Source: Litomosoides sigmodontis
Lineage: Eukaryota > Nematoda > Chromadorea > Rhabditida > Onchocercidae
NCBI GenBank assembly: GCA_963070105.1
Contig: OY718808.1
Coordinates: 6,363,738-6,427,737 of the forward strand
Direction of reading: 5' to 3'
DNA length: 64,000 bases
Shown: piece by piece, positions 51,501-64,000 of the stretch
Position numbering within the stretch: the stretch's first letter is position 1
Layout: the number at the start of each line of letters is the position of its first letter
Translations under genes and position numbers: made by a program
Notes under the pieces: generated by a model
Databases searched by the model: none
Told to the model about the DNA's origin: nothing
Seen by the model: only the letters and a program-made list of their open reading frames with translations

Positions 51501-54500
51501 CTCAACGCATTTATTTAAACAGCAATTCTGCTATAAAATAAATATATTGAAAAAAAGGAGCAGAAGGAACAAGCTTATCGTGCTTTCTTTCTTTTTCGTT
51601 TTAAATTAAAATCAAAGAGTTCTTATTCTAACGAGAAGAACCTGCAAGACAGGCGGAATTAAGTAGCACATCAAACTGTTTCAAACTGACACGATGCAGC
51701 AAGTTCAATCGTTGCCTTAAAATCTCATCACCTTCCTCAGATATCCGAATATCCGCTTCTGCAAATCGATGCTATTCACGCAGTAACTGACCTGAGGCAC
51801 CTTAGGTTCATCCTCATTATCGGGCAGCTCGCTGTAGAACTTGTGGAAGTGTGTGCTGCTGATTTGCACGATCCTTTAGCAATTTTAGTTACGGAAGTGT
51901 TCATTAGCATGCTTTTCCGCTGGCACTCTCAGCCTCTTTCGCAATTTTCATTGCTTTCATGAAAGAAGCGGTAATTGAACTGCGATGCTGACAGCTACCA
52001 TTGTCCACTCCAATTAAATGAAACTCGCCGATAAATACCACCACAGCGCCTCGTCGAATGCTACCTCGTCGTTGTCGATGGAATGAAATAGAATATCGAA
52101 AAGGCCGCAAATGTTTCAATAACAAAGTTTCATTTTGTTGTTTCAAAAGCTCTTTGTCCCATATTATTCCTACCATCCTCTCCCTCTCTCTCTCTCTCTC
52201 GCCCCCTCTCTCTCATCCATCCCATCCATTATCAGCCTATTGATAGATAACTTCTGTATTTCTGCAACTATTATATATACATATATATGTGTGTGTGTCT
52301 GTATGCCCGTCTGTCTGTGTCTGTGTGCGCGGTGTGCGTTTGGTCTGTTACGTAAATGTGTCCGTGCATACTACTCGCCCACTTATTTGTATTTGGAAAC
52401 GATGAGAAAATTCAATATTTATTTGGCAAAATTCCCGAATTGACAAACCACGTGGCTTTGAAAATGTCGTTTGTCTATGGGCGCTAAGATTAAAATACTT
52501 TTCAGTCTGATGAAATAATTCACTGAAGTCGGAATGCATCACAGATCATCTTCGGAAGTGCTCGACAGCACTGACATGACAAATGAATGAGTGAGCGCTG
52601 AGGAATGGAGGAGAGGGGATGAGTGAGAGATGTTTGCCGAAGTTTTCACCCTCATTTTCATACTTGCGGGAAAGGTCAAACTGTTCGCCCTGACCTTTCT
52701 TACCTGCAGCAGTGATGTCACTTAGTAATGGCCAGTTATTTTTTAAAACATTCACTCCTCAACAATAACAGACAAAAGCTTCCGATACACGCAACGAAGT
52801 GAAGTAGCGCCATCACTCTCTGCGCCATTCATTCACTCATTAAAGAAAGGTTAATTTAGCTCATTTACCCCTATGCATATGTATTTAATGAAAAACTTCA
52901 CACTGAACTTCAATCCTAGCTCGAGCGCCCTTTTTTTACCTTAACAATTGATTGATTAGTGACGTGAACAAACGTGATATGAACATTACAGTAATTGAAA
53001 TTATCACGTGTTATATCGTTTCCATCCCTTCTTTATCTGCAATTAATATGCAATTAGTTTTGTTGCATTGACATTATCACAACAATGCTACGAAACAATT
53101 TAGCTTACATGAGAGGGGTTTTCGATTTCAATAAATTTTTTAAGTAATTTCTCTCAAGAAATCTTCAATCTTTTTGATTTCCAATCCATGATCACTGTCA
53201 TCGGTTGTAAAAGAACCCCCCAGTTTGAGCTCATTATCGGTTATTGTAGAAATGAACGAGGGTGGCAGGAGAGAGAGAGAGAGAGATTTAAAAAAAGTAA
53301 CACAAAACAAGGCAAAAAACTGAAGGAGAATTCTCGATTTGCTATATATCATTCATCTGTTGCATGATGTGATCGATTCACTTTCCTCAACTTCAATTTC
53401 AAATCTCTCTCCACCTGTTTCATTTCTTAATCCCAAATGTCACTGTTCATTCCACAACTGATAATTGCCACTCTTATCACACCTGTTTGTTGGCGATTTC
53501 TCCATGCGATGCGCACTTTTCGAAGGCGGTGGAGCAATCCGGGATTCGTATTTAACTTCTCATTTAGGCACACACGCACATTCGCAGCGGTCGATATGGT
53601 TTACTCGAACCGGTTTCTGCTAGAATCCCTATTTTGCTTCCTGTGACACTTTCCCTCAATTTTTGGTAAACATCATTTTGCAATAATGATAATATTTTAA
53701 AATATCAACAATAACGATTGTAATAAAAATCACGAGGTTACATTAATCGGAAAAATCGTGACCCTTTTATGACAACTGGCTGGTCAACTTTGCCGGAAGT
53801 TGCTAATGTTTCTTCCGGCATATGCAAAAAGTTGCTGATACTTCGAAGTTGCTGATACTTCTGAAACCCTCTGAAAATTTACGTCAACATTTGCGTGCAA
53901 TGCATTAACTGTAATTTGACATAACAATGTTTCCTTCCAACCCATTTGCAACGTTTCAATTAAGAAAGGGTGAAAATGAGGTTGCTAGTTGACCTTTGAT
54001 AATTCTAAAACAATTTTCAGGCTGCTAATTGTAATTGTTAACTTGCTAGCATTGCAACCTCCTTCCTCACGCATTACGTGTTTTGCTCGTTCGAATAGAA
54101 CTTCCTTCTTTGCTCTTGTTCATAACTCGTTGAGTGCTGAAGGATGCATGAGTGAAGTAGCTGAATTGCTGGCGCACATGGCCACTAATTAGACATGGAT
54201 AATTTAACTCTTTGACGACCACGTGCTTTTCTCTGATGAATTCTGTGGAGAGAAAATTCATCGGTTAAAAGGACTAAAATGGGATGGCTGTCATCTTCGT
54301 TTTTAGAACGGAGAGACGGATGAAGAAGAAGGCGGTTCGCTTGCTCTGTGCGGAATGAACTATCAGAGAGCGGTAAGATCTCTATCACTCATGGAAGTGG
54401 AATAATGGAACGGTTGTAGTTGATGAAAGGCAAACTGAAAGTAAAATGGGATTTTAGACGAATTTCAAACAGGGATTTCAAATATACGTAAAATTACATC

Positions 54501-56553
54501 ACAGTTTCCCCTCTTTTTTCTCTCCATCACCATCCTGCATCAGCATACGTGCCATTTTACACTTCAAATATGTTTCAAAAAATTTTCAGAAATCAATCTT
54601 ATGGCTGACTGTTCTGCTTGCAAACGAATACTTTCCGGGATCATCTGATATTCCAACAGTTTTCTTCTTTATTGTGAAAGCGAAGGAAGTGTAATATAAT
54701 ATCTTCCAGAAGCTGAATTAATAATATGCAAATATCAAATTAATGAATAAGTAACAAATTTGAAGTGATGTAAACCAAAAGTGAAAATAAATGAAGGAAA
54801 CAAAATTATTGCACAAAATTAATACCCTAAGGTTACTCACGTAATCGGACGTTTTACTCAATTCATACGCGACCTTTAGACTATGTCGCTCTCGACAGAA
54901 GAAGAAATATGTTAGGCTTTTTTAGAATTTCGTCACTTTAAAATTGCTTCAACAAAAACAATTCAAACATGAAAACGACAAAAAAAAAGTCAAACTGGAA
55001 ATTTCTCTCATCGCGTGAGAGTTTTGCAATAAGAAAAATGACACGTATGGCTGCTGGCTAGAATGGCCATCATTTAAGTGACATTTTTTTTTTGCCCCAC
55101 TCATCATCGATTAATTTAATTGTTAATAATTTAAAAATTGTTGCGTTTTTGAGATTCTGAAGAAGTCAGCATTCTGACATAATATGTAATAAATTGTGTG
55201 AGCAATTAGATTGAAATTTCTTGGACAAACATTTCCAGCAATTAATAATTATTTGGTTGTTTTCAAAAAGACGAAAGTTTTTTTTGAAATGCAAAAAGGA
55301 AAATGTTACTTAATTGATGACTTATTCGAACTACCAAACAAATTTTTATTTACTTTTCAGGAAAGTGTACTACAATTTATTGGTATTGCTACTGCCTTGT
55401 GGCAGTACTTAAGTAAGTTCAGCAGTAATTCATTCTCCTCATCTTGTCCTCGACCTTTCATCAATTCTTCATTTTTCATTCAAATGCACTGCTCTTCCAG
55501 AATAGAATTTCAGGAGAAGCTGAAAGGATATTTCATCGATTATCACTGCTATCACTGCTTGTTTGAAAAAACTTAGATAAAGTTTTTTGTGACTTTTGTA
55601 ATTATTTCCAGTTGTTGATGTTATTCTCAGTTTCTCGCAAATTTTGAAAACAATTTCAAAGCGGTAATTCCTCATGGTAAAATGATGTGAGGGAAATAGA
55701 GAGAGGGGAGGAGAGATTACCCCTTTTTCGTACCCTCATTGAATGCCTCATTGAAAATAATGATATGTATATAAGTGGAATTGAGTTTATTTTATTTATT
55801 AAACTGTTCAAAAATTTCGGCGATCTCTTCTCAGTGGTTTAAAAAAGAAAAGAAGTGGGAACGGCAAGTTGAAACGGAAAAGTATTCAACTAAATACAGT
55901 AACCGATGGAAATGCGTTTCATTATCAAAGATCTGATCGTTAAGTAAATGAAAGAAAGGAAATAGTTTGACTGATGCCAAAATTAGTTTCATTAAGAAGT
56001 GACGCTGATGACAATTAAGTTCAATTGCTCGGGTATGCTTCGTGGAACACGTTCTGATGGACAATTTTTCACAATCGAAATTTACAATTTTCCAGAATAG
56101 TAGTTAACGGCATGAAGTCAGACAGTTCAATTGGCACTTTTGATGCGTTTGTCATTTGTCACGCTCTCTTTGCTTGTTTATGAAATTTTAATTAAGAGAA
56201 AAATTTCCCAGCAGCCATCACAGTTGTCGCTAGCGTGGGCGGAAGAATGAAATGGCCAGGGCACATGGTGAGTTAGCGGCAGCGTCTTCACGATGGGCGG
56301 TGTTATCGGATGGTTGTTTGTGGGCGGCACACATTCCTGGCGCAACATCTGAGGGCTTCCGTCCCCACCAAATATATTTAAAGGGCAAGCACCGCGGTAC
56401 AATTTAACCGACAACTTTACATATTGCTTTCATTACCACTGTTACTTACTTACTAACTTCACGAGGAGCAAGGCTAGCAGTACAGCACCACTGCGCTCGG
56501 ATATCACTGCTGCGTTATCGTAGCAGAGGCGTGAGAATTTTGTTTCATTTCAA
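48505..56553. other. 8-kb stretch without a supported gene
   Basis: Between nphp-4 and the sulfotransferase gene I found no exon with recognisable similarity. The parts near 50640-51300 and 51640-52450 are less AT-rich and carry several overlapping open frames, e.g. 51904-52176 on the minus strand, but none has a known motif or a consistent splice chain. Simple repeats: CT (about 52181-52214), AT/TG (about 52270-52335) and GA (53269-53285). Confidence 0.5.
56371..56383 (+). promoter_or_regulatory. Possible TATA-type core promoter of the sulfotransferase gene
   Basis: AATATATTTAAAG stands in a locally GC-rich setting about 170 bases before the sulfotransferase ATG. The position would give a short leader, but no start-site evidence is available. 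Confidence 0.3.
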
Positions 56554-58614
56554 ATGGCTCCAACAAATAAACAGTCTCGTAAGCCGAAAGTTGGAGGTAT
56601 CGATTTGCCCACAACCAAACACATACCGACTTCTGCATCTTGTAGTCTGGAAACTCAGTCGCACTCATTTGTTTTTCAATTGCACGGTCAACCTAAGCAA
56701 TGCTGTATTGATAATGAAATTTGGCCACCTGTCTTCCAACCTGAATTTGTAAGGTATCATTTGAAAAAAGCTTTGAAGTTCACAATCTTAAAAGAAGGCG
56801 ACGATGCGTACTTTCAAATTCATTCTCTTAAAAATGATAAATCTTTGAAGAAATCCAAAAAACTATCGCTAGTTTCATCTTTTTTCGTGGTTTTCAGAAG
56901 TGCAAAGACTATGACACCACGTGATAGTGACATTTTTGTTTGTACTTATCCAAAGTGTGGTACCACGTGGATACAACACATTTGCTCACAGTTACTCACA
57001 GATAATTATGGTCCACAAGTTGGAAAAGGTAAAGTGCGCTGCTTTCGCTTCTCCTTCGTTTAATGGCAGCAACATAAGTCCATTCCTTGGTCAGTTTCAG
57101 AATTATGCATGACAAGTCCAATGATCGAACGAATGGGTGCAAAATTTGCTGATAATTTGAGCTCACCAAGATTACTCAAAACACACTTCACGTGGCACAA
57201 CGTGCCAAAAAATAAAAATGCCAAATATATTCTTGCTGTTCGAAATCCAAAAGATTGTCTTACAAGGTTAGCGGTTAGCTTTTTCTTTAGTTTCTAACTT
57301 TTTGCGAAAAATTCAGTAACTGAGTGAAATTTCTCTCCTCTCGCTGACTGCGAACTAATGAGTGCAAATTTCAGCTACTTTTTTCACAATCGAAACTTTA
57401 AAATCTACAATTATGAGCATGGTGATTTTTCCGCCTTCTTTGATCTTTTCCTCACGAAAGAGATCGCATTTGGAAACTATTTCGACTATCTGCTCAGTTG
57501 GCTTCCACATATTCGTGATGAAAATGTGCTATTTTTGAAGTACGAGGACATGTGCGCCGATTTGCGGCAAGCCGTTGTTAGGATTGGTGAATTTTTGGGG
57601 GATAAAGCTGCAAAACATGTTCAAAATGAAGCTGTGCTAAATCAAATTGTTGCAAATAGTACAATCAAATCTATGAAAAAAGATCAATGGCGATGGTTTC
57701 CAGAAAATAATTTGTAAATTTTAATTTCTGATTTCAATTTTTACAAATACAGTTTACTAAGTTCATCTCTAAAAATTACCACTTTTCTTCTTCCCAAATC
57801 CCACGTAAAACAACAACAGTCCGGACATTTCCGTATTTTTGATGAATTATCGTCAGTGTGATGAAAATAAAATGAAAGATTTTCTACTGTTTAATGAACG
57901 TTTTTAAAACTCACGTCATTTTCTCAAAAAAAAATTCACTTAAATGAAGAGTTAAAAGATTGATCATTTAAAATGGAATCGATTGAAGGCAATAAAAAAG
58001 TGCCATGTGCGATTTGATTAATCACTTCTTTTTAGCAATATGTCGGTGCTGTAAAAGAAGTACATACTTATGAGACATTATCTTTTTGACAGCAATTAAT
58101 CAAATTAAGAAAAACAAATTGGTGATTTGTTGTACTAACCTAAAAAATAAAGCAAGCCTTGCTCCGTCTGCTACTAATTATTCCTCATTTTAGCAATTAG
58201 AAATTAATAATTTTTAGACGACAGAATATTTTCATCCGAAAGGGTGGAAGCGGAGATTGGAGGAATTACTTCACACGTGACCAGTCCGCTCAATTAGATG
58301 CTATGTGTCGGAAATATTTAAGCGAAACAATTGCGGAACAATGGTGGGTGGATGAAATGGCCTGGGAGAACGTTGAGGAGGATAGCGGAATTGAGGCTGA
58401 CTTATCATCCATATCTATTGCTGAGGGATGCAACAGTGGCAGTAGTACAAGCTCAAGACGGGACTCGTTGGAAAACTTCCGGGAGGATTTCATCGAAACT
58501 ACCGATGACCTGAACCTACTGAAGACGACCATTCAGAAATACATCCCGTGGCGTGAACGTGTATCATCGCAATCATCATCAGGATATAATTCATTATCTT
58601 CATCGCTATATTAA
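56554..58614 (+). CDS. Cytosolic sulfotransferase (SULT family)
   Basis: Exons: 56554-57028 (probably interrupted by an intron at 56778-56897), 57101-57266, 57375-57713, 58218-58614; 418 aa if that intron is removed, 458 aa if it is kept. The PAPS-binding 5' loop TYPKCGTTW, the catalytic KTH ([13 protein letters not shown]), the 3'-phosphate segment [20 protein letters not shown] and the C-terminal [13 protein letters not shown] are all present, so the enzyme should be active. It would transfer sulfate from PAPS to a small hydroxyl or amine acceptor in the cytosol. Compared with about 300-aa vertebrate SULTs, it has an N-terminal extension rich in Lys/Ser/Thr and a roughly 95-residue Ser/Glu/Asp-rich tail ending SSLY. 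C. elegans has one such enzyme, SSU-1, acting in sensory neurons; this may be its counterpart, but I cannot prove orthology. Confidence 0.92.
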
Positions 58615-58704
58615 AATAGATCCTGAATTCGTATCCTGAATTCTATTTGAATGTTTAGTTTCTTAGTACTTTGCTGTGTCTGAATCATTGCGCATCATCG
58701 CTGA

Positions 58705-58710
58705 AATAAA
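58705..58710 (+). terminator. Poly(A) signal AATAAA of the sulfotransferase gene
   Basis: Canonical AATAAA, 91 bases after the TAA stop at 58612-58614. Confidence 0.6.
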
Positions 58711-61700
58711 AGTCATTTCATGCAAATTATTATTATTTGCAGCTGACGATAACTCTAATCTTTGTGAGTTTGATTGTGTATATATAATGATAGCAGTACG
58801 AACAATACCTCAGTTGATAACTGTTTGCTTTAAAATCGCTTCTACAATGTCCTCAAATTAAAATTTTTCAATCAATTTCAAATTTCACTGTTGCAACAAT
58901 CAACGGTTGCTCTGTTTGATTTCTTACTTTCTTTAATTAGATGATAATTTCTACCATCTAAGATGCGACACTTTGCTTTGATTTTCTCATTCCAAGCAAA
59001 CATTTCTATCTTCAATTGTTTGAATGTACTAATTTTCGGATGCCTTCAACGAGGCCTTCAATGCCCTTTTGGGAGATTGCAAGAATTCTTTCATTTTTTT
59101 TTACAAAAAATTTGTACAGTTAAATTGGATGCCATCCAATAATATTTGTATGTACATATTTGTTCAAAAATAGTTCTTTTATATAGTGAGAATTAATAAA
59201 ATTAATTAATTTGACTGAATAATCAATCACCAAATGATTAGTCATCCTTCAAATTGCGGACAAACAATTCGATATTTCAAAATTTTTGTGCAAAGAAGTG
59301 TGGAAAAAATGAAATGCAGAAATTACAATGAGATTTGGTGACAGTCGATAATTATTTTTTAAAAAATTTTCACATTTTCTTTCCGTAATTATTATTCCTT
59401 TGTTGTCCGGCCAAAAAGCAGAAAAATATACATATAAATTTAAATTATAAGGAAATGTCAATGTGCACTGAAAACATGGAGCTGTAAGTAAGTTTCGTAG
59501 TTTTTTTTCCCGAATAGCACTCAGAGACAAGGACGCTGTCTGAAAAACAGTACAAGTATTAATTAACCTGTTTAACCTTACCAGTTAATTGCCTGAAAAA
59601 GCATACCGTTCAGACAATTCATCTCTACTATTAATGACACCATAACTGCAAATTAAAAATTTCCCCCTCTTTCATTGCTATTTTTCTTGTTAGAAGAAAT
59701 TATTTTTTAATTTTACAAATAAATAGCTATTCTGAAGCGCTGCTTTGTCCTCCCACAAAGCAATTAGATAATTACCAGCTAGCAGGCTGAAACTGAGATG
59801 AGCGTGACTTACCACAATATCCGACAAGTAAGTGCAATGTGAGCTGCCACCCGATGATTATGCGAGAAAAAAATGAAAAAGGAAATGAGAAAAGTTTGTT
59901 CACAAGAAGAAAAATTAAACTTAATGGTACGGTACTATTTTACATTTCACTTTAATTGAACGATTTCGTACTTCTCCTGGCAAATGTAGCAGTTCGAATA
60001 CAATTACAGTTTTATTTGGAAGAAAAAATTTACAAATATAAATTAACTTTTTTCTAAATATTTCCTCAATTGTTTTTTTAAATCACTAAAATTGAAGTGT
60101 TAGACCAATGTGTTAATAGCAAGGTAGCGAAAATTTTGCAAATTCGCGTATTTAGACTTAAAGGAATTTACGAAATGGTTGTTACATTCTTTGATTAGAA
60201 TGACATGCACAATTCAGAGAAGTAACAAATAATTCATTAAAAAAAGGGATCTGAGCTAAGCTAACCTGAAATAAGATGGAAAGAATTCGAGGATGGATTT
60301 AGAAGAGATGCGATTCAAACGTTACAGCATATGTATTCACAGTAATTTTTATTTCTTTAAAAATGCTATCGTTGTGATTAAAATTTTTGAAATTAATTCA
60401 ACGCAGAACCCTTCTCGCTTCATCCGTATGCTTTTTTTTCCCCGATAAGATTAGCAGTTATGATTGAGGCAAAAATCGGTATAAATTGAGCTATTTTACT
60501 CATTTAATTTACTTTTTTTAAAATTATAATTGCACCAAATGAACAATGAAAATAGAAGTACCTATGGCTCACCTGCTATATTTGAAAAAAAATGCAACAA
60601 TTTAAGAAATCAAGTCAACTTGGGGTTCACAAAGCTATGAGTGTGAGATGAAAAAAAGCAAATATCACGGTGTCACGTTATCATCAGGTTACAGTAGGCC
60701 AGCCAGCTAGTTTCTCAGATGACCGATAGGACGAAAGCTAGAAAGCAATCGAGCCAGTTTTGCAGCATTTCGTCAAATCAGTCAACGTTTTTCCAAATGT
60801 AAATTTTCTCCCTCAGCAGCACTGCAGCCTTATACTTTCACACAGACTTCTCTTTCATATCCGTCACTTTTATTTGCATTTGAAAAAGTGAAGTAATTGA
60901 GGAAAGAAAATAGCTGTGCCACGTTCGGATTGGATTCAGCAAGGTATTTCATCAACTCAACAAGATTTTTTTTTAATTAGTAAAATCAACTTTGACGCTA
61001 AGCAAAAGAGCAAAAAATTGCTTACGACAACTTTCGTCTGAATGAGAATTGAAAAAAAGACATATGAAATTGTATGAATTCATGCAATCATCGGTCATGT
61101 CAATCAATTCTACTTTGATATTTTTTCAAATAAATTAAACATAAACTGAATGAGACGTAAATTGTTTAAAGTTTTCAGATTTTATAAGCTCTTTTGTAGG
61201 ATTGTTTTCGGAAGATATCAATCGGAACATTCTTTTGCACTTATTTTCACTCACAATGCATGAAACACTTCCTTGCAACGTTAATTTTCAAATATCGTAT
61301 ATTTAAATTTTAAACATAGCAATGGGTGGGTATGAATGGTTTTATTGGCAAAACTCTGTCAACGTCGGCTTCTTTCAACCTCTTATTTTTCACAATGATT
61401 GTAAATATGGACGTTGTCGATGGGTCGAGGTTGTTTGACATTTCAGTTCGGAACAATTCACAATTTCAATATTCACAAAACAAATACTATTGTTTGATAT
61501 TGAAGATTCAAGTTGCACAATGAGGAAAGGAAGCAAAAGCTGTAACAGTGAAGGCACTCATATTCGTTGCTGCAAATTTCAAATTTTATTGAAATTTGTT
61601 GTTTTCATTTATTTAACTGATCATTTGTTGAAATTCCGTGCTCGTTTCAAGTAATCGCACTTACCTTTCATATTCTCAGCAAATAATTGTCAGTAAGTCA

Positions 61701-63723
61701 ATTTATAGCAAGCGCAATACGTCCTCCTTGCCAAAGTAACAACTTCCGATTTTAATATTTTCCAATTAAATAATTGGCAAAGTTTAACATTTTAATTAAT
61801 TGTACAATATTAAATTATTTCACGCAAAATGTTTTCAATAAATATTCCAGTTTTAAATTGAAATTGAAATAGTTAATTCAAGTTTTAAACCAAACTTTGT
61901 TATTGTTTGCGCACTGTTTCAGTTAAGTAACAGTTAGTTAGAAGCAATAACACAAAGTTATTTCATTTGCAGGGAACCAGTAATATACTTAAGTGCACTT
62001 TACTTCACTCTTTCAAAATTATTACATTAAAAGTGTGAAGTACAAGAAACGAAAAGTGAACAAACATATGTATAGTTTGTCGTTTCCAATTACTTATAAA
62101 AACTTACAAAAAAACAAAAATTCATTTTTCGTTGGAAAAAAAAGTGATAAGAATTTTCAATTTAACATTGCTATGCAAATTAGGCAGGTAGTTAGTTAGT
62201 TAGTCGCAATGAAATGAAAAAGTAATTTACGAGTTGTCGCGCCTCGATGAAAATAAAGTGTAGTAAATTATTCGAAATGGAATTGAATGACATTGCAATT
62301 CCTGAAATAGATGATGTGACGTGAAGGTTAAAATTAATCCCATGAAATTCACACTTACTTATCACTTGCTCATCACGCTCTCCTCTTCGGGAACAGCACT
62401 ATTACCATTTGCTAAGCAATACGAAGTGATCGGTCTGCTCCATTGTATCAAACATTCCACGCCACTCACGTATCTCATTAGCTACCATTTAGCAATTATC
62501 GAGTGAAATTTCCAGAAACAATTTTATTTTTGGCAAACAACAAGTTGGAATTTGAGCCTCTCAAACTGTGTTACATCGTTATTGGAAAACGCTTTGAATT
62601 TCCCGCACGGATAGTTTAATATAAACTGTCCTGGAAATTTGCTCACAGCAATATTGCGGTCCTGAGGAGTGGAAAAATGCTAACAGAAAGCAAAAGCAGT
62701 CAACGTGAAGTGAAGTGAAGCTTTCCGCGCAAATTTCTTCCCTCACGCAAGCTGCTCACATTCATCCCGCTGTTCTTGAAGACCTGTTGAAATCACTAGC
62801 GAAATTTGCATTCAATCCTTTAGTGAAGCAACTTTGTGACAACATCATTCTCTCTAAACTGAAACAATTTCTCCATGGAAAAATTAGCTAAAGTCAAATG
62901 TTTAATTTTTAAACTCATTGATTTGAATGTGAATCAAGTGATCAATTTTAAAATCACAGTTGGAGATTGTTTCAGCACAACTCCTGCTTGTATTCGAAAT
63001 GGCAATAAACTAGTTTGCTTTCAAATTTCGGAATCTAAGATAAGGCAGGAGAAATTGAAAGTAATCGCTTTTGGAATGAATTTTTTACTTCAGCTTAGCA
63101 TTCGAAATATCAAATGTAATGGAAATCGCAGTAATTTGAAATTAATTAATTATCGATCAGACAACGTCACTAATCCTCGTGATGCTTGCGGTGGCAAATC
63201 ACCGAATTCCTCCGTCTCCTGCATGGTTTTTTACTTAGCTTGCTAATTCTTCACTTTCATTTGTTACTTAATTCATGATAATTACTAGCATTTCGAAACG
63301 ACACAATTCCGGATTCCACGCGGAAAAGATTTAATTGAAATTCCAAATTAATGATTGGTTAACTCATTTTGGCATTTTACTTCTGCTTACTTTACACCTC
63401 CACAACTGCTCGGTTCATTGACAAGTAATTATCCGATAATATTAATTGATTAAACCACTTTGACAATCAGTTACATCATTTCAGCGGAATTAGCTTCAAT
63501 CTCTCTATGATTGGAATATTTTCTATAGTCTTTTGAACATATTAAGTCTCCAAATTTTGCTTTGACAGTGAAAAATTAAAGTTGAAATTGAAAAGGACAT
63601 CTGTGACACCTTACTATTTCAATTTCACTTCACAAATTTTGTAGAGTTTAAACGATACTAAAATGCTCAGGACCGCTCAATTAATTTTTGAAATGTTACT
63701 AATTGTTAGCCTATTTGAATTAC

Positions 63724-63845
<122 letters not shown>

Positions 63846-63928
63846 TGCGTGCGTATTGTTTAAGTAACTGGTAAATGTTGCAAAACAAAATTTGTCGCCT
63901 ACTTTTCCAGAGCAGAGAAATTTGACGC

Positions 63929-63932
<4 letters not shown>

Positions 63933-63959
<27 letters not shown>
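63933..63959. repeat. GA microsatellite
   Basis: About 13 uninterrupted GA dinucleotides. Confidence 0.95.
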
Positions 63960-64000
63960 GAAGAGAGGACAGTTCAGTTTTGCTTGCAGCTGTCAAGAGT

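Noticed and set aside
62875..63246. 123-aa open frame on the plus strand
   Set aside because: No motif, no splice partner and no regulatory context; such lengths arise by chance in 5 kb of gene-free DNA.

Overview
The window is nuclear DNA from a nematode. The base composition is AT-rich, introns end in the worm-type acceptor TTTTCAG, several genes start just after an acceptor-like TTTCAG (as expected for spliced-leader trans-splicing), and most recognisable genes have clear worm or metazoan orthologues. Splicing, GC content and microsatellites would fit a parasitic (clade III-like) nematode, but I cannot fix the species. No bacterial, viral or CRISPR features were seen. Exon maps were built by hand: each exon was translated and joined only where phase and family alignment agreed. 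Boundaries are therefore strong predictions, not transcript evidence.

Layout. 2453-7126 (+): acyl-CoA synthetase / 4-coumarate-CoA-ligase-like enzyme, 13 exons, 576 aa. 10767-12566 (+): small single-pass membrane protein with a Shisa/WBP1-like CCGxxCC module. 13121-16845 (-): heterotrimeric G-protein alpha subunit, 8 exons, 355 aa. 20153-25266 (-): COP9 signalosome subunit 1 (csn-1), 13 exons, about 663 aa. 25920-30876 (+): Enhancer of zeste / EZH2 histone H3K27 methyltransferase, 18 exons, about 699 aa, head-to-head with csn-1. 32474-38717 (-): cyclin L, 10 exons, 515 aa, with one 3.4-kb intron. 40000-48504 (+): nephrocystin-4 (nphp-4), about 30 exons, about 1254 aa, head-to-head with cyclin L and carrying an X-box-like RFX site upstream. 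56554-58614 (+): cytosolic sulfotransferase, 4-5 exons. The stretches 1-2452, 7127-10759, 16846-20152, 48505-56553 and 58615-64000 hold no gene I can support, only simple repeats and a few inverted or tandem repeats.

The genes do not form an operon or a single pathway. Two are housekeeping regulators (CSN1 for cullin deneddylation, cyclin L for splicing and transcription) and one is a Polycomb enzyme. Nephrocystin-4 (ciliary transition zone) and a chemosensory-type G alpha fit ciliated sensory neurons, but their proximity may be chance.

The points most worth checking are: the X-box upstream of nphp-4; an apparent AT-AG intron inside the P-loop region of the G alpha gene; two GC-AG introns; a leucine in the E(z) SET domain where human EZH2 has Tyr641; and a 120-nt stop-free, in-frame optional intron in the sulfotransferase. 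I did not find a wholly new multi-gene system.
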